Source of the DNA: Alcaligenes faecalis
GTDB lineage: Bacteria; Pseudomonadota; Gammaproteobacteria; Burkholderiales; Burkholderiaceae_B
Direction of reading: 5' to 3'
Assembly: GCF_041521385.1 (NCBI RefSeq)
Contig: NZ_CP168006.1
Location: 3,853,648-3,917,647, forward strand
DNA length: 64,000 bases
Part shown: in pieces, positions 42,564 to 51,795 of the stretch
How positions within the stretch are numbered: position 1 is the stretch's first letter
Layout of the letters: each line of letters starts with the position of its first letter
Position numbers and translations under genes: made by a program
The notes under the pieces: model-generated
The model's input: the letters and a program-made list of their open reading frames with translations, nothing else
What the model was told of the DNA's origin: nothing
Database searches by the model: none

Positions 42564-43526
42564 ATGCACGTTTTATTCATCATTGATCCCTTGTCCAGCC
42601 TGTCGGCGTACAAGGATTCCTCCGTTGCCATGATGCGTGCATTTCTGGCGCGTGGTCATCGCGTCAGCGTCACTTTGCAGTCTGATTTGTATATTTCCCA
42701 AAGCCGGGTTTGTACACGCAGTCAGGCTGTGAGCATTGCCGCTGATGCCGATTTGCGTGTGCCGTCGTGGTGGACGCATCCTGAGCCTGCCACCGAGCAG
42801 GAATTGAATGTCTTTGATGCAGTTATCATGCGCAAAGACCCGCCTTTTGATATGGAGTACTCCTATTCCACGCATTTGCTCAGCTTTGCGCAAGAGCAGG
42901 GCGCCAAGGTATTCAATTCGGGTGTAGCCATCCGTAATCACCCCGAAAAACTCGCTATTACCGAATTTCCGGAATTTACCCCCCCCACCTTGGTTACCCG
43001 TGACATGGTCCGCTTGCGCGCCTTTCACCAGGAACACAAGGATGTAATTGTCAAACCGCTGGACGGCATGGGCGGCATGGGTATTTTCCGTTTGCAAGAC
43101 CCCGAGCCTAATCTGGGAGCTATCCTGGAAACGCTGACGGCCAATGGGACACAAACCATTATGGCGCAACGCTATATTCCGGAAATCGTCAAGGGGGACA
43201 AGCGTATCCTGATTATTGGTGGTGAACCGGTGCCTTATGCCTTGGCGCGTATCCCTTTGGCAGGTGAGACGCGCGGTAATCTGGCTGCAGGCGGTCGTGG
43301 GGTAGCCCAACCTTTGTCCGAACACGACTGGCATATTGCTCGTACCTTGGGACCTGTGCTGGCGGCTCGTGGTTTGCTGCTGATCGGTTTGGATGTGATT
43401 GGTGACTACGTCACGGAGATCAATGTGACCAGTCCAACCTGTTTTGTTGAAATTACGGACCAGACAGGCTTTGACGTTGCGCAGCGTTTTGCCCAGGCCG
43501 TCGAACAAGCGACGGAACGCGCGTGA
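42564..43526 (+). CDS. gshB: Glutathione synthetase
   Basis: 320-residue ATP-grasp ligase joining gamma-glutamylcysteine and glycine. Family parts: LFIIDPLSSLSAYKDSSVAM, VIMRKDPPFDMEYSYSTHLL, the ATP-grasp lysine in VIVKPLDGMGGMGIFR, and the glycine-rich loop AGETRGNLAAGGRGVAQPLS. It starts after the infC terminator with an AGGTG site, and its TGA overlaps the next GTG (GTGA), coupling it to the PTS EIIA gene. Confidence 0.95.
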   Translation: MHVLFIIDPLSSLSAYKDSSVAMMRAFLARGHRVSVTLQSDLYISQSRVCTRSQAVSIAADADLRVPSWWTHPEPATEQELNVFDAVIMRKDPPFDMEYSYSTHLLSFAQEQGAKVFNSGVAIRNHPEKLAITEFPEFTPPTLVTRDMVRLRAFHQEHKDVIVKPLDGMGGMGIFRLQDPEPNLGAILETLTANGTQTIMAQRYIPEIVKGDKRILIIGGEPVPYALARIPLAGETRGNLAAGGRGVAQPLSEHDWHIARTLGPVLAARGLLLIGLDVIGDYVTEINVTSPTCFVEITDQTGFDVAQRFAQAVEQATERA

Positions 43527-43930
43527 TTCGCCTTGCCTTGATCATGCACGAGCCCCTGGCCAGTGCGTTTGCCAGTTGTGCCGAGCACGTCCTGGGTGAA
43601 AAGCCCGATCTGTTTGTTTTTGACATACAGGCCGACGAATGCACGGATACGGCAGTGGACCGCTTGCTGGGACAGTTGCAAACGCAAGCGCCGGGCTCGC
43701 CCGCCACACTGATATTGTGTGATCTTTACGGTGCCACTCCCTTTAACGTGGCCCGTCGGGTTCAGCAGGCTTTGCAAGATCAAGGGCAGGGCGCTTACTT
43801 ATTGACCGGCACCAATATGTGCATGGTCTTGAAAGCCTTGACCGAGCGGCGTGACAATCCCGAGCAGTTCGCTCGGGATGTCATGGCAGGCGCATTGCGT
43901 GGCATTGTTCATGCCGACTGCCATTGCTAA
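43523..43930 (+). CDS. PTS EIIA component, mannose family
   Basis: 135-residue IIA-Man domain. The phospho-accepting His9 is in ALIMHEPLA, near the N terminus as in this family; QAPGSPATLILCDLYGATPF is the typical strand and loop. No IIB/IIC/IID genes are near, so it is probably a regulatory phosphoryl acceptor rather than a sugar transporter. Reads from a GTG overlapping gshB. Confidence 0.9.
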   Translation: MIRLALIMHEPLASAFASCAEHVLGEKPDLFVFDIQADECTDTAVDRLLGQLQTQAPGSPATLILCDLYGATPFNVARRVQQALQDQGQGAYLLTGTNMCMVLKALTERRDNPEQFARDVMAGALRGIVHADCHC

Positions 43931-43959
43931 TTTGAATTTTCATTTTTTCAGTTGCCCTT

Positions 43960-44229
43960 ATGCCTAGCGTATCCATCACGATCAGTAATAAATTAGGTCT
44001 TCATGCTCGGGCAGCGGCCAAGCTGACGCAGTTGGCAGGCCGGTACCGCAGTGAGATTTTTATCGCGCGTGGCTCTCAGCGCGTGAATGCAAAAAGTATT
44101 ATGGGCGTCATGATGCTGGCCGCCGGAATGGGGGTCACCGTGGTTATCGATGCTCAGGGTGAGGATGCTGATCAGGCCCTCAATGATATTCAGGCCTTGT
44201 TTGATGCCAAGTTTGGTGAAAACGAATAG
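43960..44229 (+). CDS. ptsH: Phosphocarrier protein HPr
   Basis: 89-residue carrier that passes phosphate from EI to IIA. His15 (GLHARAAAKL) and Ser46 (NAKSIMGVM) are both present; the latter is the site of HPr kinase in bacteria that have that enzyme, so a kinase-controlled pool is possible. Directly before ptsI. Confidence 0.96.
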   Translation: MPSVSITISNKLGLHARAAAKLTQLAGRYRSEIFIARGSQRVNAKSIMGVMMLAAGMGVTVVIDAQGEDADQALNDIQALFDAKFGENE

Positions 44230-44244
44230 GGAAGAAATTCAGTC

Positions 44245-46002
44245 ATGAATAGTGCTGCAGCTCGTACCCCGGCATCTGATTTGCCCTCGATGTTTACCGC
44301 TCAAGGCCAAGCAGTCGGTAAGGGGTACGCTATTGCCAAAGCGGTAGTGATGAGCGCAGCCGCACTGGAAGTTCCTCATTATCGGATTGCAGCCGAAGAT
44401 GTCGACTCTGAAAGCCAGCGTTTGTTAAGTGCCATGGCCAGCACCCGCGATGAGCTGCGCGCCATGGTTGATCAGTTGCCCGTGGATGCGCCGCGCGAGC
44501 TTGCTCCTATTTTGACAGTGCATAGCCTGCTTTTGGACGATCCCATGTTGACGCAGCAAACCTGCGCCATCATCGCCGAGCGCCATTACAACGCAGAGTG
44601 GGCCCTAACCTCGCAAGGCCAGATGCTGGTTGAGCAGTTTTCCCAAATGGAAGACGAATACCTGCGCGAACGGGGTGCCGATGTGCGCCAGGTTATTGAG
44701 CGAGTCTTACGCGTTTTAGCGGGCAAGCCTGCTCTGTTGCCGGGTTTTTCTGCGGCCCAGGAAGAACCGCTGATTGTGGTGGCACGTGATATTTCTCCGG
44801 CCGACATGCTGCGTTTGCGTGGTGGTCATTTTGCTGGTTTTCTGACCGATCTGGGCGGTCCTACCTCGCATACGGCGATTGTAGCCCGTAGTTTGAGTGT
44901 TCCCGCCGTAGTGGGTTTGGGAAGTTTCCGCAGTCTGATTCGTGATGGCGATTATTTGATTGTGGATGGTTTCTCCGGTGCGGTAATCGTGAATCCGTCT
45001 GAGCAAGTGCTTGCCGAGTACCGGGAACGCCAGCAAGCCTATCGCCGTGAACGGGCCGAGCTGGAGGCATTGTTGGATGCGCCCGCGGTGACATTAGATG
45101 GTATCCATGTTCGTCTGGAGGCCAATATCGAGCTTCCCGAAGAAGCCGAGCTTGCCATGAAGGCGGGTGCTGACGGTATTGGCTTGTTCCGCAGTGAGTT
45201 TTTGTTTATGGGGCGCGCGGACCTGCCCTCAGAGCAAGAGCAATACGAGGCCTATTCTCGTGTGGTCAAGACGATGAAAGGCAAGGTCGTTACTATTCGC
45301 ACGCTGGATATTGGTGCCGACAAGACCTTGGATGGTGACGCAACCGTGGCGACCAATCCTGCGTTGGGGTTGCGCGCTATTCGTTACTGTCTGGACAAGC
45401 CTGAAATGTTTGCTACTCAGTTGCGCGCCTTGTTGCGAGCCAGCCAGTACGGACAAATCCGCATTCTGATTCCCATGATTTCCTCTATGGACGAGGTGCA
45501 TGCCAGCCGGCAGGCTATTGAGTCGGCAGCGCGAGAGTTGGAGAAGTCCGGCACACCTTTCGCTCGAAATTATTTATTGGGCGCCATGGTAGAGGTACCA
45601 GCCATCGCGATTGCGATTGAGCCCTTTGTGCAGGAACTGGATTTTCTATCCATCGGAACGAATGATCTGATTCAGTACATTCTGGCGGTAGACCGGGGCG
45701 ATGCCGAAGTGGCCAGCCTGTACGACCCCATGCATCCAGCTGTTTTGCGATTGATCGCACACACCATCAATGCGGCTGATCGCGCGGGTAAACCTGTGGC
45801 GATTTGCGGGGAAATGGCAGGGGATGCCTCGGTCACTCGCATGTTGCTGGGGCTGGGCCTGAAGGAATTCTCCATGCATCCGCAGCAATTGCTGGATGTG
45901 AAAAAGGAAGTGCGCCTATCGCACTCCAACGCCTTGCGCGTTAAAGTTGCCAGTGCCCTGAATCGGGCCGAGCGCATTGATTTGGCCACATTAGCTGCCT
46001 AA
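44245..46002 (+). CDS. ptsI: PTS enzyme I
   Basis: 585-residue PEP-dependent protein kinase that starts the phosphorelay by phosphorylating HPr. The swivelling His209 is in GGPTSHTAIVARS. The PEP-binding region is clear: GADGIGLFRSEFLFM, VTIRTLDIGADKTL and SIGTNDLIQYILAVDR. AGGGAAG precedes the ATG. With EIIA and HPr this forms a complete soluble chain but without sugar permeases, so its output is probably regulatory. Confidence 0.96.
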   Translation: MNSAAARTPASDLPSMFTAQGQAVGKGYAIAKAVVMSAAALEVPHYRIAAEDVDSESQRLLSAMASTRDELRAMVDQLPVDAPRELAPILTVHSLLLDDPMLTQQTCAIIAERHYNAEWALTSQGQMLVEQFSQMEDEYLRERGADVRQVIERVLRVLAGKPALLPGFSAAQEEPLIVVARDISPADMLRLRGGHFAGFLTDLGGPTSHTAIVARSLSVPAVVGLGSFRSLIRDGDYLIVDGFSGAVIVNPSEQVLAEYRERQQAYRRERAELEALLDAPAVTLDGIHVRLEANIELPEEAELAMKAGADGIGLFRSEFLFMGRADLPSEQEQYEAYSRVVKTMKGKVVTIRTLDIGADKTLDGDATVATNPALGLRAIRYCLDKPEMFATQLRALLRASQYGQIRILIPMISSMDEVHASRQAIESAARELEKSGTPFARNYLLGAMVEVPAIAIAIEPFVQELDFLSIGTNDLIQYILAVDRGDAEVASLYDPMHPAVLRLIAHTINAADRAGKPVAICGEMAGDASVTRMLLGLGLKEFSMHPQQLLDVKKEVRLSHSNALRVKVASALNRAERIDLATLAA

Positions 46003-46322
46003 GTTCTTGAAAGTAAGTCAATTTAATTTGACAAATATGTAACAAACCCCCGGCTGTAACTCTGTGAGGGATTCTGTTTGTAACAGGGCGTCCTGGCGAG
46101 GTTTCCGGCTAGGTGCTTGTTGTTAAAGGGTTTGTCACAAACCTTGAGCTATATCGTCAGAAGAATTGAAATCAGGATTTACACTAATAGATTGGTCTGC
46201 GTGTCCAGCACCGATAGAATGGCTTTTAGGGGAGTTGTAACAGACCCAAGGCCGAGCCGGAAGTCGCACCAGGCATCGGCCAATTCTATCTAGCGACCTT
46301 GGAATAGTAGGAAGGAAATCTT
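46003..46322. promoter_or_regulatory. Intergenic region with several dyads before a lipoprotein gene
   Basis: About 320 bp with no gene. It holds dyads CTGTT-TGT-AACAG (46074-46086) and GGTTTG-TCA-CAAACC (46129-46143) and repeated TGTAACA words (near 46038, 46080 and 46234). No exact promoter hexamers stand out. Confidence 0.5.
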
Positions 46323-46808
46323 ATGAAACTGACTCGTGCTCATTTTGCTGTCATGGCCGCAGCCGCTTCGATGACTCTTTTGGCTGCGTGTTCCAAAGAG
46401 GAAGATAAAGCCGCTTCGAGCGCGCCACCAGCGCCTGTCACTGCACCGCAATCGACAGCGCCTGCCACTACACCTGCCCCCGAGGCTGACAAGTCCATGG
46501 AGCAAAAAGCGGAGGAGTTGAAGCAGGATGCCGCTAAAGTGACTGAGGACGTCAAAAAAGAAGCAGAGAAACAGGAAGAAAACGCCAAGGAAAATGCTAA
46601 CTCCTTGAAGGAAGATGCCAAGGCTGCTGGCGATAAAATCGCTGAAAAAGCAGATGAAGCCAAGGACGCTATGGCTGATGCGGCCAGCCGTACCGGCGAT
46701 GCGATTAAAGAAGGGGCTGCCAAAGCGGATAAAGCCATTCAAGATACGTTGGGTAATGGCGTTGATTCCTCGCCCTCTTCCGTTCCTTCGGAACAAGCCA
46801 AACCTTAA
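46323..46808 (+). CDS. Coiled-coil lipoprotein
   Basis: 161-residue lipoprotein with a signal peptide ending in MTLLAACSKEED (Cys in LAAC), a Pro/Ala/Thr-rich spacer, then a long charged region with heptad-like patterns rich in Lys, Glu and Ala (KAEELKQDAAKVTEDVKKEA, EDAKAAGDKIAEKADEAKDA). It looks like LEA- or YtxH-type low-complexity helices. No function is known; it might be a stress or envelope factor. AGGAAGG precedes the ATG. Confidence 0.7.
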   Translation: MKLTRAHFAVMAAAASMTLLAACSKEEDKAASSAPPAPVTAPQSTAPATTPAPEADKSMEQKAEELKQDAAKVTEDVKKEAEKQEENAKENANSLKEDAKAAGDKIAEKADEAKDAMADAASRTGDAIKEGAAKADKAIQDTLGNGVDSSPSSVPSEQAKP

Positions 46809-46849
46809 GGCTTGAATAATTGGGCAGCTTGTCTGGCCAGATGAAAAAA

Positions 46850-46875
46850 GCGGGTGCCTTTGGTACCCGCTTTTT
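46850..46875 (+). terminator. Terminator after the coiled-coil lipoprotein
   Basis: GCGGGTGCC (46850-46858), loop TTT, GGTACCCGC (46862-46870) with one G-T pair, then TTTTT. Confidence 0.88.
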
Positions 46876-46914
46876 CTATACTGCTGATAGTGTCAATATT
46901 TTCAGGAGAGGACC

Positions 46915-47202
46915 ATGATTAATCGTAGCGAGTGGCTGGAAGATTTACAAAAAAATGTTTCGGAGCTGATCGCCAAAAGTCCGGCTGCCGATATTGAGCG
47001 CAATGTCAAAGCCTTTATGGGTCAGGCCTTCAACCGTATGGACTTGGTCACCCGTGAAGAGTTCGATACTTACCAGTTGATGCTGGAGCGTGCGCTGGCT
47101 CGTGTGGCCGCGTTGGAAACACGTTTGCAAGTGTTGGAAGGACGCCAGACTCCCGTTCCTCAGGAAGGGGATGCTTCTGCTCAAGAGGGCAGCCAAGGCT
47201 GA
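46915..47202 (+). CDS. ubiK: Ubiquinone biosynthesis accessory factor UbiK
   Basis: 95-residue BMFP/YqiC-type protein, a membrane-associated helper of the aerobic ubiquinone complex in E. coli. The typical run is visible in parts: AADIERNVKAFMGQAFNRMD and LVTREEFDTYQLMLERALAR, with a coiled-coil end (VAALETRLQVLEGRQ). AGGAGAGG precedes the ATG. The MFS gene follows after 9 bp. Confidence 0.9.
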   Translation: MINRSEWLEDLQKNVSELIAKSPAADIERNVKAFMGQAFNRMDLVTREEFDTYQLMLERALARVAALETRLQVLEGRQTPVPQEGDASAQEGSQG

Positions 47203-47211
47203 TCACTTCAT

Positions 47212-48444
47212 TTGAACACTGTCGCCAGGCCTGGGGGCAAACAATCGGCCAGCCCCTTTTTCATTGCTGTGTTTCTTGTGTTGACCGGGGTGTGCGCCGC
47301 ACTGCATGTGTGGAAAGTCCCCCCGGCTTTGCCTTTTATGCAGCGAGAATTGGGCATGGACCTGGTGCAGTCGGGGTTTTTGCTGGCCAGTGTGCAAATG
47401 GCCGGCATGTTGCTGGGCTTATGCATAGGACTGATTTCCGAGAAAATCGGCTTGCGCCGCTGCATTCTGACGGGGCTGGGCATTTTAAGTCTGGCTTCGC
47501 TGATCGGCTCGCTCTTTGAACACAGTACGCTGGTGTTGCTGGGCCGCATGATAGAAGGTTGTGGCTTTCTGATGGTGGTGCTGCCCATTCCTGCCTTGAT
47601 CAAACGCATTACCGATACGGCGCGCTTGAGCCGAGTCATGGGTTTGTGGGGCTGTTATATGCCCGCCGGAGCGGTCTTGATGCTGTGGGCTGGCGCTGCC
47701 TGGTTAGCAGTCGGATCCTGGCGTAACTTGTGGGTGGTTCTGGGCATATTGACGGCCATTTTCATGGTCCTGACCTTTCTGCTGGTGCCGCCAGACTCTC
47801 AGACTCAACCCCAGCGCGCGGCACAGAGTACACCCGCTCACCGTTGGTCGAATCTGTTGCGTACGACCTTAAGTTCTGGTCGGGTTTGGTTGCTGGCTTT
47901 GGCCTTTGGTGTGTACGCGGCGCAATGGGCGGCAGTCGTAGGCTTCATGCCCACTATCTACAATCAGGCGGAGATTGCGGTCGGTACAGCGGGTTTGCTG
48001 ACGGCTCTGATTGCTGCCGGAAATGTGGTGGGCAATCTGGGCGCAGGGCGTTGCCTGCATGTAGGTATCCCACCTCATCGGCTGCTGCAAGCAGGCTACC
48101 TGGGCATGATTGCGTGTGCGGTCCTTGCGTTTGGGCTGACACAAAGCCTGGTGGTTCAGTTTGTCGCCATTTTGCTGTTTTCGATTGTCGGCGGTTTGAT
48201 TCCCGCCACCCTGTTTTTCCTGGCGGTCACAGCAGCGCCTTCGCCGGAGACCACCTCGACTTCGGTGGGTTGGGTACAGCAATGTTCCTCATTAGGCCAG
48301 TTTGTAGGGCCGCCCGTGGTGGCGTCGGTCGTACATGCCTTGGGTGGATGGCAGTGGGCCTGGATTGCGACAGTGGGTTTTGCAATTCTGGGTTTGCTCA
48401 TTGCTTGGCGCTTATCCCGATTGCGTTTGCCTAACGGTCCTTAA
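47212..48444 (+). CDS. MFS transporter
   Basis: 410-residue, 12-helix transporter of the major facilitator superfamily, CynX/NimT-like in size and helix pattern (LVQSGFLLASVQMAGMLLG, CIGLISEKIGLRRC, LTALIAAGNVVGNLGAGRC). The substrate is unknown. The reading starts with TTG at 47212, and no good ribosome site precedes it, so the exact start is uncertain. It follows ubiK by 9 bp. Confidence 0.75.
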   Translation: MNTVARPGGKQSASPFFIAVFLVLTGVCAALHVWKVPPALPFMQRELGMDLVQSGFLLASVQMAGMLLGLCIGLISEKIGLRRCILTGLGILSLASLIGSLFEHSTLVLLGRMIEGCGFLMVVLPIPALIKRITDTARLSRVMGLWGCYMPAGAVLMLWAGAAWLAVGSWRNLWVVLGILTAIFMVLTFLLVPPDSQTQPQRAAQSTPAHRWSNLLRTTLSSGRVWLLALAFGVYAAQWAAVVGFMPTIYNQAEIAVGTAGLLTALIAAGNVVGNLGAGRCLHVGIPPHRLLQAGYLGMIACAVLAFGLTQSLVVQFVAILLFSIVGGLIPATLFFLAVTAAPSPETTSTSVGWVQQCSSLGQFVGPPVVASVVHALGGWQWAWIATVGFAILGLLIAWRLSRLRLPNGP

Positions 48445-48536
48445 GCCTTGCTCTGCTCAGTGCTGGATCGTGTCAATCGATAATGAAGGTGTCAGCTCAG
48501 TCACGCTGGCCCTGTGTTTTTTTGAAGGAAAACAGC

Positions 48537-49214
48537 ATGCTCGTCAGTAATGTCCAGATCACTAGAGATGAATTAGTCGATTTTTTGGACGCCTCCCATG
48601 AGTCTTTGCGTTTCGAGCACTGTACCTTCGATGGTGAGGATTTGTCGGGTCTGGAGCTGGAGGGTTTGCAGTTTTCAGCTTGTTGTTTTCTGGATACCTG
48701 CTTTACACGTGCGCATCTGCAAGACACGGTCTGGCAACGCTGCAGGATGGGGCGAGTGGATTTCAGTCTGGCTGATTTAAACGCGGCACGCTTTCGGGCT
48801 TGTGATCTGCACTTGAGCAAGTGGGTGCGTGCTCAGATTGCCTCCTTGCAGATCGAGGACTCCAAACTCAGTGGGGCAATCTTTAACGAAACCCGTGGTC
48901 TGGATCTGAGTCTGCGTGAATGCAAGCTGGTCGGTGCCACCTTGCGCGCGATTAACTTCCGTAAACAAAATCTGGTGCAACTGGATTTCTCCGATGCCGA
49001 CTTGGGTGGCTGCAATTTTCAGGATGCCGTATTTGAAGGCGGCAGCTTGAGGGGCGCCAGCTTGAGAGGGGTGAACTTCAAGGGAGCAGACCTGCGCAGT
49101 GTGGAACTGGGCAGCATCACCTTGTACGACTTGAATAACGCTTTCCAAGGCGCATGTTTGTCAGTAGAGCAGGCCGTCCAGCTGATCAGCTCCATGGGCG
49201 TGCAGGTTCAGTAA
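48537..49214 (+). CDS. Pentapeptide-repeat protein
   Basis: 225-residue protein with many A(D/N)LXX-type units forming a right-handed quadrilateral beta helix: for example FSLADLNAARFRACDLHLSK, QLDFSDADLGGCNFQDAVF, GSLRGASLRGVNFKGADLRS. Some such proteins mimic DNA and protect gyrase, but most are unassigned. I chose the ATG at 48537 with AAGGA 8 bp before it; an upstream reading to 48483 is not repeat-like. No neighbour suggests a role. Confidence 0.85.
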   Translation: MLVSNVQITRDELVDFLDASHESLRFEHCTFDGEDLSGLELEGLQFSACCFLDTCFTRAHLQDTVWQRCRMGRVDFSLADLNAARFRACDLHLSKWVRAQIASLQIEDSKLSGAIFNETRGLDLSLRECKLVGATLRAINFRKQNLVQLDFSDADLGGCNFQDAVFEGGSLRGASLRGVNFKGADLRSVELGSITLYDLNNAFQGACLSVEQAVQLISSMGVQVQ

Positions 49215-49321
49215 GACCTGTGTGTCGTACAAATACGCAGTGATGTTTTAAGGCAGATATCTGGAGCTTCTTTTTCCTGACAGGCAGACTGAATGTTTGC
49301 CTTGGAAAGGGAGAAGGGCAT

Positions 49322-50842
49322 ATGTCCTTGGCCGTTTTAAATAGCTGCGCTTTGTCGGGCCTGGATTTTATTGATGTACGCGTTGAAGCGCATGTCGCTC
49401 CAGGATTACCCGCTTTTCATATTGTGGGTTTGCCCGATGCCGGTATTCGTGAAAGCCGCGAACGCGTACGGGCTGCGATGCAAGCCAGTGGTTTTGATTT
49501 TCCCGCCGCCCGACTGACCATCAATCTGGCCCCTGCGGATCTGCCCAAGGATTCGGGCCGCTTCGATTTGCCCGTGGCCTTGGCGATTTTGTTGGCCAGC
49601 GGCCAGCTTAGTCGTTCGGACGACAAGCAGCGTGAACAGGCTATCACAGGCCTGGATCGGTACGTCATGGCGGGAGAGCTGTCTTTGACTGGGGCAGTGG
49701 TTCCTGTGCAAAGCGCGCTGACGATAGCCTTGGGCATGGCGCGTCGGCATCCGGAGCGTTGTTTGCTTTTGCCTGCGCAGAGTGCAGAAATTGCCGCCCA
49801 TGTTCCTGACCTTCAGGTTTGCGGGGTTGCCAGTCTGGCTGAGGCGGCGGGGTATTTGCGGGGAGATAAGGAATTGGGGCCAGCATCTGCCAAGCCTTGG
49901 CCAGAGCAAAATGAAGGCCAGCAACTGTGTTTGTCGGACGTGCTGGGACAGCCTTTGGCTTGTCGTGCTGTAGAGGTGGCGGCTGCGGGTGGCCATAGCC
50001 TTTTGTTGAATGGATCCCCTGGGGTGGGCAAAACCATGCTGGCCCAACGTCTGCCGGGTTTATTGCCAGATCTGGATCGGTACGCTCAGTTGGAAGTGGC
50101 CGCCTTGTATTCCTTTGTGCAAGAGCAGGACTGTTTCAGCAGGCGACCGCCTTTTCGCGCCCCGCATCATAGTATTTCGACTCCTGCTTTGATTGGTGGG
50201 GGAAGCCGACCTCGGCCAGGAGAAGTGTCCTTGGCTCATCATGGCGTACTGTTTCTTGACGAACTGCCTGAGTTCAGTCGACGCTCTTTGGAGGCGTTGC
50301 GAGAGCCTTTGGAGCAGGGCTGTGTACATATTTCTCGTGCCCAGAAGCAAGCGGTTTTTCCGGCACAGTTTCAATTTGTAGCTGCCATGAATCCCTGCCC
50401 CTGTGGCTGGGCGGCGAGCCGCCATCGGGCGTGTCGGTGCTCTCCCGCTCAACGAGAGCTGTATCGGCAGCGCCTATCGGGGCCGATGTTGGATAGGATT
50501 GATCTTTTGGTGACCTTAAGCGAGTCCGAGCCGGAGCGGGATCAAGTGGCTCAGGCGTCTAGCCAGGTCAGGTTGCGGGTACAGGAGGCAATCGAGAGGC
50601 AGAGGGTACGCCAGACAGTGCGTAATGCTCGTCTGTCGGTGGCCGGTCTGAAAGAGCATGGGCGCTTGTCTGCGGAGGCCTTGCAGCTACTGGCCAGTGC
50701 ACGCAAGCGTTGGCATTGGTCAGAGCGTGTGCAGGGTAGGGTGTTGCGGGTGGCGCGGACAATTGCTGATTTAGCTGGAGTGGATCAGATTGCCAGACCG
50801 CATATTGCGGAAGCCCTGCAGTTTCGGCCTGAGTTGCCGTGA
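49322..50842 (+). CDS. comM: ComM/YifB-family AAA+ ATPase
   Basis: 506-residue magnesium-chelatase-like ATPase. ComM in Haemophilus and Vibrio helps branch migration during natural transformation. Parts: the N-terminal SCALSGLDFIDVRVEAHVAP (Lon-like domain), FHIVGLPDAGIRESRERVRA, Walker A GSPGVGKTMLAQRLPGL, FRAPHHSISTPALIGGG, VLFLDELPEFSRRSLEALRE, and the Zn/Cys segment NPCPCGWAASRHRACRCSPA near residue 355. GGGAGAAGG precedes the ATG. Confidence 0.93.
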   Translation: MSLAVLNSCALSGLDFIDVRVEAHVAPGLPAFHIVGLPDAGIRESRERVRAAMQASGFDFPAARLTINLAPADLPKDSGRFDLPVALAILLASGQLSRSDDKQREQAITGLDRYVMAGELSLTGAVVPVQSALTIALGMARRHPERCLLLPAQSAEIAAHVPDLQVCGVASLAEAAGYLRGDKELGPASAKPWPEQNEGQQLCLSDVLGQPLACRAVEVAAAGGHSLLLNGSPGVGKTMLAQRLPGLLPDLDRYAQLEVAALYSFVQEQDCFSRRPPFRAPHHSISTPALIGGGSRPRPGEVSLAHHGVLFLDELPEFSRRSLEALREPLEQGCVHISRAQKQAVFPAQFQFVAAMNPCPCGWAASRHRACRCSPAQRELYRQRLSGPMLDRIDLLVTLSESEPERDQVAQASSQVRLRVQEAIERQRVRQTVRNARLSVAGLKEHGRLSAEALQLLASARKRWHWSERVQGRVLRVARTIADLAGVDQIARPHIAEALQFRPELP

Positions 50843-51199
50843 ATCGAGGCAAGGGGAAGGCAGGTATTGGTGGGTTTGGCAGGCCGGGGCGGGTAGGCTG
50901 CAGGCTGACAGGCACCATGATTCTCATGGTTGGCCTGTGCGTCGCTTGCTTAGATTTTCAGGCGGCGTATGAAACTTCGTGCCTCTGCATAAGAGGGTGT
51001 GCCGGATATTCTTAACTACAAAAACCCTTTGGTATCTGGACAATTCTTGAGGAATCACCCTATAATCAAGGGCTTTTCCCCTGTTTGGATCTATTTTGGC
51101 AGCGGGTAAAGAAAAAAATAAGTGCCTGTTTTGGGTCATACAAGTGTCAGCCAGCTTCCTAGGCGACCACCCGCAGACACAAATGAGTCGAGTAATTTC
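50843..51199. promoter_or_regulatory. comM-rpmI gap with rpmI promoter
   Basis: A strong promoter -35 TGGACA (51037-51042), 18 bp, -10 TATAAT (51061-51066) should start transcription near 51073 for rpmI-rplT. The long leader before rpmI may hold L20-dependent control as in E. coli; this cannot be told by eye. Downstream of comM there is an imperfect stem around CCATGA-TTC-TCATGG (50915-50929). Confidence 0.65.
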
Positions 51200-51397
51200 A
51201 TGCCTAAAATGAAAACCAAAAAAAGCGCCTCCAAGCGCTTTGTGGTTCGTGGTAGCGGTTCCATCAAGCGGGGCCAAGCGTTCAAGCGTCACATTCTGAC
51301 CAAGAAGACGACCAAGAACAAACGTCAGTTGCGCGGTGCCGTCGAGGTTCATAAAGCCGACGTCGCTTCCGTAAAAGCAATGATGCCTTTCGCTTAA
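51200..51397 (+). CDS. rpmI: 50S ribosomal protein L35
   Basis: 65-residue basic protein of the large ribosomal subunit. The sequence is typical ([20 protein letters not shown], then [20 protein letters not shown]). The ATG at 51200 is the conserved start. A strong promoter lies 134 bp upstream. It normally sits right after infC; here they are 8.8 kb apart. Confidence 0.97.
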   Translation: MPKMKTKKSASKRFVVRGSGSIKRGQAFKRHILTKKTTKNKRQLRGAVEVHKADVASVKAMMPFA

Positions 51398-51413
51398 TTA
51401 GGGGGAATCACAC

Positions 51414-51773
51414 ATGTCACGAGTAAAACGCGGTGTTAACGCACGCGCACGCCACAAAAAAGTAATTGCCCAGGCCAAAGGTTTTCGCGGCCGTCGCGGT
51501 AATGTATTCCGTATAGCCAAACAGGCTGTCATGAAGGCAGGTCAGTATGCCTACCGTGACCGCCGTAACAAGAAACGCGTATTCCGCTCGCTGTGGATTA
51601 CCCGTATCAACGCAGCTTGCCGCGAACTGGACATGAGCTACAGCCAGTTTATCGCTGGCCTGAACAAAGCCTCCATCGCTTTGGACCGTAAGGTTTTGGC
51701 TGATCTGGCTGTTAAAGACAAGGCAGGTTTTGCTGCTGTTGTTGCACAGGCTAAGAACGCTCTGGCTGCTTAA
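51414..51773 (+). CDS. rplT: 50S ribosomal protein L20
   Basis: 119-residue protein essential for early 50S assembly, and in E. coli a repressor of rpmI-rplT. The protein begins [20 protein letters not shown] and has [24 protein letters not shown] helices; all usual regions are present. GGGGGAAT precedes the ATG. Sixteen bp separate it from rpmI. Confidence 0.97.
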   Translation: MSRVKRGVNARARHKKVIAQAKGFRGRRGNVFRIAKQAVMKAGQYAYRDRRNKKRVFRSLWITRINAACRELDMSYSQFIAGLNKASIALDRKVLADLAVKDKAGFAAVVAQAKNALAA

Positions 51774-51795
51774 GCGGTATCTGACTGTATAGTTC

